The translations under genes and the position numbers were made by a program. Shown piece after piece: positions 1 to 6,431 of a stretch of DNA of 11,508 nt (position 1 is the first letter of the stretch; the number at the start of each line of letters is the position of its first letter). The stretch spans positions 1 through 11,508 of the forward strand of contig JAEZQN010000392.1 of the NCBI GenBank assembly GCA_023441145.1. The letters are read 5' to 3'. The notes beneath the pieces were generated by a model that had not been told where the DNA came from, searched no databases, and saw only the letters and a program-made list of their open reading frames with translations. The stretch is from Bacillota bacterium. GTDB taxonomy: Bacteria; Bacillota; Clostridia; Lachnospirales; Lachnospiraceae.

Positions 1-610
1 GATTCTCACACATGCTTAAAATTACATCATTTCCTGTAAAAACATTTAGTTGTTGCTCAATAGCAGAACAATTTGGTTGTTTCGCAAATATTTTTGCACC
101 TTCACTTAAGTCCGTACTCCATCCATAGCTTCTAATTTTACCCTGATGAACAAGTTTTTCCAGAGTATCGATTACAGGGTCAATCTCTGAAAGGCCTATT
201 TCCCATACATGCAATAGATAAAGGTCAATATAGTCCGTTCGAAGTCTTTTAAGAGAAGCTTCACAGGCCCGTACAATGTAATCAGGAGTTACATTATAAC
301 CTTGTAAGGTTTTGGTTGCTTCATTTCCTAGATAGCCAAACTTGGTAGAAATGACTACTTCTGATCTCCGCCCCATAAGAGCCTCGCCAATTAAGGATTC
401 ACTATGTCCAATGCCATAGGCATCTGCAGTATCAATATAATTAACTCCCAGTTCTAAAGCCGCATGAATAGCTGCAATAGACATTTTGTCATCAGTATTT
501 CCATAGCCGTCAATCTTATTGTCCATGTAGAATTGTCCACCGATTGCCCAACATCCAAGCCCCATTGGGCTAACCTTAATACCTGATTTACCTAATACTC
601 TTTGCTCCAT
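1..610 (-). CDS. Aldo/keto reductase, partial (C-terminus beyond left edge)
   Basis: Read on the minus strand from ATG at 608-610, the frame stays open for 203 codons to the window edge, so only the N-terminal two thirds or so of a usual 300-330 aa aldo/keto reductase is present. The protein begins MEQRVLGKSGIKVSPMGLG, a typical NADPH-dependent reductase start. The full catalytic tetrad is visible: Asp60 and Tyr65 in YIDTADAYG, Lys90 in ISTKFGY and His134 in DLYLLH. It should be a cytoplasmic (alpha/beta)8-barrel oxidoreductase reducing aldehydes or ketones; the substrate cannot be told. A GAAGGAGGT ribosome binding site (617-625) supports the start. The gene follows a TetR-type repressor gene and has a copy of that gene's putative operator just upstream, so it is probably the repressor's target. 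The family is certain, the subfamily is not. Confidence 0.93.
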   Translation of the reverse strand, partial: MEQRVLGKSGIKVSPMGLGCWAIGGQFYMDNKIDGYGNTDDKMSIAAIHAALELGVNYIDTADAYGIGHSESLIGEALMGRRSEVVISTKFGYLGNEATKTLQGYNVTPDYIVRACEASLKRLRTDYIDLYLLHVWEIGLSEIDPVIDTLEKLVHQGKIRSYGWSTDLSEGAKIFAKQPNCSAIEQQLNVFTGNDVILSMCEN

Positions 611-630
611 TTTACTACCTCCTTCATATA

Positions 631-656
631 ATTAACCGACCATTTGGTAGGCTATT
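631..656. promoter_or_regulatory. Putative TetR operator upstream of the aldo/keto reductase
   Basis: This imperfect palindrome begins ATTAACCGACC and its inner core is CCGACCATTTGGTAGG, with arms CC-n-ACC and GGT-n-GG. It matches the palindrome upstream of tetR (1294-1319) at about two thirds of positions, including the shared ATTAACC start and the TAGG near the other end. It lies 20 bases before the reductase start codon, much like the 24-base distance at tetR. Binding by the adjacent TetR protein is inferred. Confidence 0.6.
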
Positions 657-663
657 AAGTTTA

Positions 664-691
664 AATAAAAGGTAGTTAACTACCTTTTATT
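664..691. terminator. Perfect 28-bp palindrome at the tetR 3' end, possible terminator or attenuator
   Basis: The arms AATAAAAGGTAGTT and AACTACCTTTTATT are exact reverse complements with no spacer. The centre falls in the TTAA that holds the tetR stop codon. On the minus strand the arm ends in TTTTATTT, so it could act as a weak, AT-rich Rho-independent terminator or attenuator between tetR and the reductase gene. It also contains GGTAGTTAACTACC, which resembles half-sites of the nearby TetR operators, so a protein-binding role is possible. Confidence 0.45.
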
Positions 692-1269
692 CCTGTCCAT
701 ATCACTTCAAAACAGTGTTCCATATCAAGAATTGCATCTTCTTTTTTCATTAGGTCTGCGGATAAATCGATACAGGTTATTAGATAATAGAAAGTATTTG
801 CCATGTGGTTAGCATCTAACTCACGAAGTTCTTTACGCATTATACCTTCGTACATGATCTTTGCCAAGTCAGTTACAAACTCTTTTTTGGTATCTGAGGT
901 AACAGAAATAATCTCATCTCTTAGAAAAGCTGGTGGAAGATAATATATTCTATTCCAAAATTCCATTTCTGGGTTGCCCCAATTATAGTCTAGATATTCT
1001 GTATAGATAACTTTTAGTCGTTCTTTGATCGGCTTATCCTTATCCTTGGCCACAATCGTTTTCATCTTATCCTGGTATTTGCTAATAATATTATGAAACA
1101 ATTCGTTAAAGAGTTGTTCTTTGCTTTTAAAATGGAAGTAAAGGGAAGCTTTATTAATTCCTACTTCTGTAGCTATCTTATCAATACGGGCGCCTTCATA
1201 ACCATTTTCAGCAAATATCTTTAATGCTGTTTGAAAGATTCGTTCTTTTGTAAGGGATCCTTGTCTCAT
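676..1269 (-). CDS. TetR/AcrR-family transcriptional repressor
   Basis: A complete 197-aa protein, a normal length for this family. Residues 8-54 form the TetR_N DNA-binding domain, with the helix-turn-helix at about 28-47 (RIDKIATEVGINKASLYFHF), including the conserved KASLYFHF recognition-helix pattern. The remaining 140 residues are the helical ligand-binding and dimerisation domain, which is not conserved enough to name a ligand. The ATG at 1267-1269 is preceded on the minus strand by GAGGAGGT (1273-1280). A strong promoter and an operator-like palindrome overlap just upstream, so the protein very likely represses itself. A second operator-like copy precedes the downstream aldo/keto reductase gene, suggesting a two-gene regulon that responds to a small toxic or reactive molecule; that last point is inference. 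Confidence 0.92.
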   Translation of the reverse strand: MRQGSLTKERIFQTALKIFAENGYEGARIDKIATEVGINKASLYFHFKSKEQLFNELFHNIISKYQDKMKTIVAKDKDKPIKERLKVIYTEYLDYNWGNPEMEFWNRIYYLPPAFLRDEIISVTSDTKKEFVTDLAKIMYEGIMRKELRELDANHMANTFYYLITCIDLSADLMKKEDAILDMEHCFEVIWTGIKGS

Positions 1270-1293
1270 TGTACCTCCTCATATTCTTCAATA

Positions 1294-1319
1294 ATTAACC
1301 AAACGGTTGTTAGGTTAAT
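1294..1319. promoter_or_regulatory. Putative autoregulatory TetR operator
   Basis: This imperfect palindrome has outer arms ATTAACC and GGTTAAT and inner matches AAC and GTT. The half-site consensus is TTAACCnAAC. It overlaps the -10 hexamer of the tetR promoter and the expected transcription start, where a bound repressor would block RNA polymerase. A related copy lies at 631-656. Confidence 0.65.
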
Positions 1320-1345
1320 TATAATACATATATTGGAATTGTCAA
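1318..1345 (-). promoter_or_regulatory. tetR promoter
   Basis: On the minus strand there is a perfect -35 TTGACA (1340-1345) and a perfect -10 TATAAT (1318-1323) with a 16-bp spacer. The putative operator begins inside the -10 element, so this strong promoter is expected to be kept off by the TetR protein until its ligand is present. Confidence 0.75.
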
Positions 1346-1457
1346 TAGGGTAAATAGATTGATTGTAGTAACCTGCCAACTACCATGAACTGTTTTGAGT
1401 AGTGAACTTTATATCTACTAAGCGGTTGCATCTTAGTTTACAAAATATTACTATAAA

Positions 1458-1491
1458 CGACTTTCTGTCCTTAAAAAGCGACATTTCGTCC
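1458..1491 (+). promoter_or_regulatory. Tandem 13-bp direct repeats, LytTR-type activator site candidate
   Basis: CGACTTTCTGTCC (1458-1470) and CGACATTTCGTCC (1479-1491) agree at 10 of 13 positions and repeat with a period of exactly 21 bp, two helical turns. Direct repeats with about this period next to the -35 region are the usual binding layout of LytTR-domain response regulators. The promoter downstream has a good -10 but no recognisable -35, as expected for an activator-dependent promoter. No regulator gene is in the window, so the binder is inferred. Confidence 0.5.
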
Positions 1492-1520
1492 AAATTTGAT
1501 CCTAAAGTAGAATTATGAGA

Positions 1521-1526
1521 TATAAT
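1521..1526 (+). promoter_or_regulatory. -10 element of the surface-protein promoter
   Basis: A perfect TATAAT lies 33 bases before the GTG at 1560. The position 17 bp upstream (1498-1503, GATCCT) does not resemble TTGACA. This suggests a promoter that depends on an activator bound at the direct repeats just upstream. Confidence 0.5.
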
Positions 1527-1559
1527 GTAAACAATAAGATTTAAAGGAGGTATAAGTAC

Positions 1560-1739
1560 GTGAAGCTTAAAATATTAATTAGTCTTTTGACAATTGCACT
1601 TTTTTTTACAGTATCTCCAGGTAAAGAGTTAGAGGCAAGCACAGCAAAGACCTATAGCATAAACTCTACAAGTGTGTCCAGTTTGACGTATACATTAAAA
1701 GACATTGCAACGGTTAGTAAGAATGGCAATATTTCTTAA
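1560..1739 (+). CDS. N-terminal signal-peptide fragment of the frameshifted surface protein
   Basis: AAAGGAGG (about 1543-1550) is followed at good spacing by GTG at 1560. The 59-codon product starts MKLKILISLLTIALFFTVS: basic residues, a hydrophobic core and a likely cleavage site near LEAS, about residues 26-29. It is therefore a Sec signal peptide. The frame closes at TAA 1737-1739. The next frame is open from 1699 and carries the rest of a wall-anchored surface protein that would otherwise lack any export signal or ribosome binding site. A net +1 shift between 1699 and 1739 would join the two into about 762 residues. This is either a real disruption of the gene or a one-base sequence error. 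Confidence 0.75.
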   Translation: MKLKILISLLTIALFFTVSPGKELEASTAKTYSINSTSVSSLTYTLKDIATVSKNGNIS

Positions 1740-3849
1740 TGCATCCAATTATACTGTAGATGCAGGAGGTTTGCCTAATTGTATTCTGATAAATGAGTAT
1801 AACGAAGCTAAGGTTGTCCTGACAGGAAATGGTACTTATCAGGGAGCAGAGGAACATACGGCTTTCGGAAATGGCTTTACAAGTATTTATATTGAAAGTG
1901 GAACATTCAAAGCTCCTGCAAATACTGATGGAAACTTAATCGATTCATGGTACATATATTTTACACTGGCAAATGGCTATGATTATTACACTGTAAAGGT
2001 TGGTGATAATTTAGATTTTGATATCTATGGCGATTTTTGTGAGTACAACCGTTTAGAAAGGAAGTTTACGATGTCTGAGTTTCGTAAAGGGAATGGTGAT
2101 TTTGTAGTTACTCAATGTAAAGGTATAATACCAAGTTATAATATTATTGCACCAAATGTCGAGAATGGAAGTTATTTAGTTAAGGTGAATGGCGAAGTCT
2201 CCGATACTGCAAAACCTGATGATAGGATTACCATAGAATACACTCCTGATCCTAATTATAAAGTAGATGATGCAAGGTTTGCTTATACAGCACTTTGGCA
2301 AAATCAAAACAAGAGCAAATCTATAGGAGATGACAATGAATTCTATATGCCACAATCGGATACAAATATGAAGGTAAGCTTTGCTTGGATATATGAGATT
2401 ACAAGGCAACCCACAGTAGAAAATCCTACAGTTATAACGAATAACCCAGATGGTATTTGGCGTTACCAGTGGTATAGAAAGTATATGGCTGACTATATAG
2501 TGGTTGATGAGCATACTTATTATACATCTTCAGATGATGATATATATGATATTAATTCCTTTGGCAGTATATCTAGAAGTACATTTGATTCTACAACAAA
2601 GACGTGGTCACTAAGCGATGATAACTTGACTATAAATCTCAGGATATATAGTCTAGACGAAAATGAATATATTACGATTATTCCAGTGATTGGAGAGATT
2701 ACTTCTGTTTCATCAGGAGTGTTAAGAGAGGATGGATCCTATACATGTCTGTCAAATGCTGACATTACTTTTTCAGACAACACAGGGAAATGCCGTATAA
2801 TGATAACGCGAGATATGATTGAGGCAGTGAAAGGGCAAAATACAGCCACTTATACCGGACCTGCAGGAGAGGTATATTGTTCTATTTTGACGGATGGGTT
2901 TGAGTTTTTAGATTCAGAAAGTATTCTAGTTAAGCCACATTTATGTGTGGAAAATACACTTACTAAGCATGGAAAGATTGATGCTACTTGTACGGAAACA
3001 GGCAGAGATACATATTATGAGTGCACATGTGGAAAACTATATTCTGATAGTACAGGAAGTACGGAGATAACTAAAGTACCAATTATCCCAGCAAAAGGTC
3101 ATTATTATGGAACAGATAATATCTGTGATATATGTGGACATTCTGATACTAAAGATGTGACTCCACCAAAGGAGAAAGGTAAGATTTTGGATGGGACACC
3201 TACTAATAGTAACAATGCAGGGAAGCTTGTTGATGTAGATGATGTGGCGGATAAGAGTCTTACAGAGGAGGAAAAATCCAGAGTTGAGAGTGGAGAAGAT
3301 GTAAAGATTACTCTTGAAGTGAAAGATATTACTGACTCAATTTCAGAGGATGATAAGGGCTTAATAATGAATATGCTTGATGAGCATACTGTGGGCTTAT
3401 ACCTAGATATTGATCTATATGCACAAATCGGTTCAGATTCTAGACAACAGATTAACAAGACAAATGGTAAAATCAAAATTACCATTAAGATTTCAGATTC
3501 CTTAGTTAGTACTAAGTCTAATGTAACACGAACTTATAAAATTATAAGAGTACATGAGGGTGTAGTAACCCTGATTGATGCGATCTATGATCCTGCTACA
3601 AGGACATTAACTTTTGAGACAGATAGATTTTCAACCTATGCACTGGTTTACAATGATGTAGTTACTACCACTAAAGATACAGAAGAACCTACCACGCCAG
3701 ATACAGACAATTCCCCATCGAAAGATGAAAAAGATGAAGTTCCAAAGACAGGTGATTCAAATGGTTTCTATGGTTGGTTTATATGTTTAATTGCATGTAT
3801 AAGTATGACAATATATGTTACTAGAAAGAAGAAAATTGTTGAAAAATAA
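1705..3849 (+). CDS. Sortase-anchored cell-surface protein, main body (frameshifted from its signal peptide)
   Basis: This frame gives 714 codons from a TTG with no ribosome binding site. The true start is almost certainly GTG 1560 in another frame, so the gene is frameshifted. The N-terminal 400 residues look beta-rich and Ig-like and match no family I can name. At about 412-481 is a Cys/His module with CTCG and CDICGH motifs, a common spacer module in Lachnospiraceae surface proteins that may bind metal. Residues about 510-651 form a domain recurring near the C-terminus of such proteins, ending in DRFSTYALVY. A Thr/Pro/Asp-rich linker follows, then the sortase motif VPKTG (679-683), a membrane segment (about 688-706) and the tail RKKKIVEK. 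It should be covalently attached to peptidoglycan. Its binding target is unknown. If the frameshift is real, it is probably a pseudogene. Confidence 0.85.
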   Translation: MQRLVRMAIFLNASNYTVDAGGLPNCILINEYNEAKVVLTGNGTYQGAEEHTAFGNGFTSIYIESGTFKAPANTDGNLIDSWYIYFTLANGYDYYTVKVGDNLDFDIYGDFCEYNRLERKFTMSEFRKGNGDFVVTQCKGIIPSYNIIAPNVENGSYLVKVNGEVSDTAKPDDRITIEYTPDPNYKVDDARFAYTALWQNQNKSKSIGDDNEFYMPQSDTNMKVSFAWIYEITRQPTVENPTVITNNPDGIWRYQWYRKYMADYIVVDEHTYYTSSDDDIYDINSFGSISRSTFDSTTKTWSLSDDNLTINLRIYSLDENEYITIIPVIGEITSVSSGVLREDGSYTCLSNADITFSDNTGKCRIMITRDMIEAVKGQNTATYTGPAGEVYCSILTDGFEFLDSESILVKPHLCVENTLTKHGKIDATCTETGRDTYYECTCGKLYSDSTGSTEITKVPIIPAKGHYYGTDNICDICGHSDTKDVTPPKEKGKILDGTPTNSNNAGKLVDVDDVADKSLTEEEKSRVESGEDVKITLEVKDITDSISEDDKGLIMNMLDEHTVGLYLDIDLYAQIGSDSRQQINKTNGKIKITIKISDSLVSTKSNVTRTYKIIRVHEGVVTLIDAIYDPATRTLTFETDRFSTYALVYNDVVTTTKDTEEPTTPDTDNSPSKDEKDEVPKTGDSNGFYGWFICLIACISMTIYVTRKKKIVEK

Positions 3850-3878
3850 GATTAAAGATGAGATAGGGGTATCTTAAA

Positions 3879-3924
3879 AAGATGTCCCAAAACAAGGAGA
3901 GTTCTCTTAGTTTTGGGACATCTT
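3879..3924. terminator. Bidirectional Rho-independent terminator between convergent genes
   Basis: Perfect 15-bp arms, AAGATGTCCCAAAAC (3879-3893) and GTTTTGGGACATCTT (3910-3924), enclose a 16-base loop that can itself pair. The plus strand continues with CATTTTTCT and the minus strand with a run of five T, so it can stop transcription from both the surface-protein gene and the repressor gene. Confidence 0.92.
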
Positions 3925-3931
3925 CATTTTT

Positions 3932-4939
3932 CTATTTTCTTTCATTCTTCTTACAGCTATCTCGTTTTACAATGGTACATGGGAGAATTATTTTCATTGC
4001 TGTTGGTAGTTTTGTCTTTATCATGTTATGGACAATGGAAGCTCCATACATTCCCATAGAATAAACCGGGGCATCCATTGTAGTAAGAGGCGGATTGGTA
4101 TAACTAGTCACATTGGAGTTATCAAATCCGATGAGGGAGATGTCTTCTGGTATCTTGTATCCCTTTTCTTGTAGAGCCTTCATTGCCCCAATAGCAATGG
4201 GATCACTGGCTGCAAAGATGGCAGTTGGAAGATTATCTCTATGAATAAGCTCTAGCATCATTTTATAGCCTGAGTCTACTAAAAACTCCCCTTCTACCAT
4301 ATAATTTTCATATACTATATGGTTCGATTTACAATAATCGATAAAAAGCTTCGGACGTTTGTCAGAAAATAGGCTTCCATCTTCTAGATACTCTCTACCA
4401 CATAAGAATCCAATCCTTTTATGTCCTAGTTCACATAAATACTTCATGACATCTGATACCGCTTGTTCAAAATCTAAAGTTATTGTGGTAATAGAGGTGT
4501 CTTCAATAGGCATATCTAGAAATACGATATTCTCTGTTAAAGTTCTCAATGTAGTAATTTCAGTTATACTAAACTTACCGACACAAACAATTCCATCCGT
4601 ATCCTTAAGTGAGTCTAGATAGTTAAGGTCGGATTTAAAGGTTCGTCTAACATTAATCCCATTTTTAGAGCAGTAATCTTCGATACCTTGTCTAATTAAT
4701 AGATAGTAGTTATCTTCCAGCTCTTGCTGGGAGGAAAACCATTGTAAAATGCCTATGGTAATTCCACCTTTTATGATAGGCTTTTTTGCTTTCTTCGTAT
4801 AATTTAAGTCTTTTGCAGCTTTTAATACCCGTTGCTTCGTCTCAAGGGAAGTGCTTAGAGTAGTATCGTTGTTTAGTATTCTTGAAACCGTTGCCACTGA
4901 GACACCAGCTTTATGAGCTACTTCCTTTATAGTTGCCAC
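3932..4939 (-). CDS. galR: GalR-like LacI-family repressor of the galactose operon
   Basis: A complete 335-aa LacI/GalR-family protein. Residues 2-23 (TIKEVAHKAGVSVATVSRIL) are the helix-turn-helix, and a periplasmic-binding-protein-like sugar-sensing core runs from about 58 to 325, with typical blocks such as HKRIGFLCG and ISLIGFDNS. After LNYTKK the usual PNxxAR hinge helix is missing, as in the GalR/EbgR subgroup of streptococcal GalR and E. coli EbgR. The start is GTG at 4937-4939, chosen because TGGAGGTGAT lies directly upstream (complement of 4943-4951 plus one base). It is divergent from galKET, with matching palindromes in both promoters. It probably represses the operon and itself and releases DNA when galactose or a derivative binds. 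The family is certain; the galactose role rests on context and subgroup similarity. Confidence 0.9.
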   Translation of the reverse strand: MATIKEVAHKAGVSVATVSRILNNDTTLSTSLETKQRVLKAAKDLNYTKKAKKPIIKGGITIGILQWFSSQQELEDNYYLLIRQGIEDYCSKNGINVRRTFKSDLNYLDSLKDTDGIVCVGKFSITEITTLRTLTENIVFLDMPIEDTSITTITLDFEQAVSDVMKYLCELGHKRIGFLCGREYLEDGSLFSDKRPKLFIDYCKSNHIVYENYMVEGEFLVDSGYKMMLELIHRDNLPTAIFAASDPIAIGAMKALQEKGYKIPEDISLIGFDNSNVTSYTNPPLTTMDAPVYSMGMYGASIVHNMIKTKLPTAMKIILPCTIVKRDSCKKNERK

Positions 4940-4978
4940 GGTATCACCTCCATAGATAGTTAATTAAGTAATATATTT

Positions 4979-5007
4979 ATCATAGAAAAAGTTTAGTAAA
5001 AAAGCAA
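4979..5007 (-). promoter_or_regulatory. galR promoter with internal operator
   Basis: On the minus strand -35 TTGCTT (5002-5007) and -10 TATGAT (4979-4984) are 17 bp apart. The palindrome TTTAGTAAA (4992-5000) sits inside the spacer. This mirrors the galK promoter and suggests autorepression. Confidence 0.65.
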
Positions 5008-5056
5008 GTAAAATTCCTTTATTTATTTTAGTAAAACATATTGACTATTTAGTAAA
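4992..5056. promoter_or_regulatory. Three TTTAGTAAA operators in the galR-galK control region
   Basis: The 9-bp palindrome TTTAGTAAA occurs at 4992-5000, 5027-5035 and 5048-5056, with centres 35 and 21 bp apart. The second extends to the 11-bp palindrome TTTTAGTAAAA. A degenerate inverted copy, TTTACTTAAA, follows at 5069-5078, over the end of the galK -10. An odd-length palindrome with a free central base, placed in both divergent promoters, fits an operator set for the adjacent LacI-family repressor. Binding itself is inferred. Confidence 0.7.
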
Positions 5057-5069
5057 ATATAAATATAAT
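5041..5069 (+). promoter_or_regulatory. galKET promoter
   Basis: -35 TTGACT (5041-5046) and -10 TATAAT (5064-5069) with an ideal 17-bp spacer. An operator copy lies within the spacer at 5048-5056, so a bound repressor would exclude RNA polymerase. Confidence 0.8.
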
Positions 5070-5102
5070 TTACTTAAATAACTCATACATGGGAGGCATA
5101 AA

Positions 5103-6386
5103 ATGCTAGAATCAAACATTTTAATTCAAAATTTAGTAGACAGAATGTATGATGAGCAGCTACAAAATGTTTACATAGATGCTCATTTAATAGAATATCA
5201 AAGAGAACGTTATATTACGTCCGTGAAAGAATTTCAGAAGTATTTTGGGGAAGGGAAAGTAGAAATTTATAGTACTCCTGGCAGAAGTGAAGTTTGTGGA
5301 AACCATACAGATCATCAGTATGGAATGGTTTTAGCAACCTCCATTAACTTGGATTCTATTGCTGTTGTTAGCAGAAACGAAGAAGGGATCGTTAGAATTA
5401 AGTCTAAGAACTACGATTTATTTGAAGTAAAGGTAGAGGACCTTACCTTAAGAGAAGAAGAGAAAGAGACTTCAGTCAGTTTAGTAAAAGGTGTACTACA
5501 GGGACTAAAAGAAGCAGGATACAAGTTAGGAGGGTTTAACCTATATACTACCAGCGATGTTTTAATTGGAGCGGGTCTTTCCTCTTCCGCAGCTTTTGAG
5601 GTTTTAGTTGGAACGGTAGTTTCTGGTCTATTTAATGAGATGCAGATTAGCCCAATTAAGTTAGCTCAGGTAGCACAATACGCAGAGAATGTGTATTTTG
5701 GGAAACCTTGCGGTCTTATGGATCAGATGGCATGTTCTGTAGGAAACCTGATTCATATTGATTTTGAAAATCCAAAGAATCCAACTGTACATCAGGTAGA
5801 AATCGATTTTGAGAAATATAAATACAGCTTGTGTATTGTAGATACAAAGGGCTCTCACGCAGATCTTACTGAGGATTATGGTCTGATTCCATCTGAGATG
5901 AAGCAAGTAGCTCAGTGTATGGGAGCAGAGGTATTACGTCAGGTGAAAGAATCTGATTTTATCGAGAAGATACCTGAGATTAGAGAGAAGGTAAGTGGCC
6001 GTGCCGTTCTTCGTGCGCTTCATTTCTATCAAGAAGAGAAAAATGTAGAAGCAGCTATAAAAGCGTTAGAGAATGAAAGATTTGATGACTTTTTATCTGT
6101 TATCAAACAATCAGGAAACTCCTCCTTTAAGTATCTTCAGAATGTATATACCAATCATGATGTGAACCACCAGAACATGTCCATAGCCTTAGCCCTCACT
6201 GAGCAGTTCCTTGGAGAAAACGGGGTATGTAGAGTACATGGTGGAGGCTTTGCGGGCACTATTCAGTGTTTTATCAAAAATGAAGTGGTATATGACTATA
6301 AAGAGTATATAGAGCGTGTATTTGGTAAGGACTCTTGTCATGTACTTAAGGTTAGAAAATATGGTGGAATCAAAGTGATCAGCTAA
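5103..6386 (+). CDS. galK: Galactokinase
   Basis: This enzyme phosphorylates alpha-D-galactose with ATP to galactose-1-phosphate, the first committed step of the Leloir pathway in the cytoplasm. The 427-aa protein is a GHMP kinase. The sugar-binding signature GRSEVCGNHTDHQYG is at 60-74, the ATP-binding loop LIGAGLSSSAAFE at 154-166, the CGLMDQMA block with the likely catalytic Asp207 at 203-210, and the third GHMP motif GGGFAGT at 380-386. Motif I has Asn67 where most galactokinases have Glu (GEHTDY). I believe this GNHTDH form recurs in clostridial GalK. It is somewhat longer than the roughly 390 residues usual for bacterial GalK because of an N-terminal extension. GGGAGG (5091-5096) lies six bases before the ATG. 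It is the first gene of galKET. Confidence 0.96.
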   Translation: MLESNILIQNLVDRMYDEQLQNVYIDAHLIEYQRERYITSVKEFQKYFGEGKVEIYSTPGRSEVCGNHTDHQYGMVLATSINLDSIAVVSRNEEGIVRIKSKNYDLFEVKVEDLTLREEEKETSVSLVKGVLQGLKEAGYKLGGFNLYTTSDVLIGAGLSSSAAFEVLVGTVVSGLFNEMQISPIKLAQVAQYAENVYFGKPCGLMDQMACSVGNLIHIDFENPKNPTVHQVEIDFEKYKYSLCIVDTKGSHADLTEDYGLIPSEMKQVAQCMGAEVLRQVKESDFIEKIPEIREKVSGRAVLRALHFYQEEKNVEAAIKALENERFDDFLSVIKQSGNSSFKYLQNVYTNHDVNHQNMSIALALTEQFLGENGVCRVHGGGFAGTIQCFIKNEVVYDYKEYIERVFGKDSCHVLKVRKYGGIKVIS

Positions 6387-6431
6387 GAAAAAATACGTAA
6401 GAATGCAAATGGCATAGAAAAGAGGCAAAAG

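Noticed and set aside
1437..1457. GTTTA/TAAAC inverted repeat upstream of the direct repeats
   Set aside because: Five-base arms separated by eleven AT-rich bases are expected by chance in this region.
1600..1607. T8 tract in the signal-peptide coding region as a phase-variation switch
   Set aside because: A slip here would put translation into a frame that stops at 1630, so it cannot account for the join to the downstream frame.
1734..1740. Programmed +1 frameshift at TCT-TAA like the prfB site
   Set aside because: There is no prfB-like Shine-Dalgarno spacing, no CTT slip codon in the P site and no reason for recoding in a surface protein. A mutation or sequence error is simpler.
3882..4064. 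60-codon plus-strand frame with a hydrophobic N-terminal region
   Set aside because: It starts inside the terminator hairpin and overlaps the 3' end of the repressor gene on the other strand. It has no proper promoter and looks like an antisense shadow.
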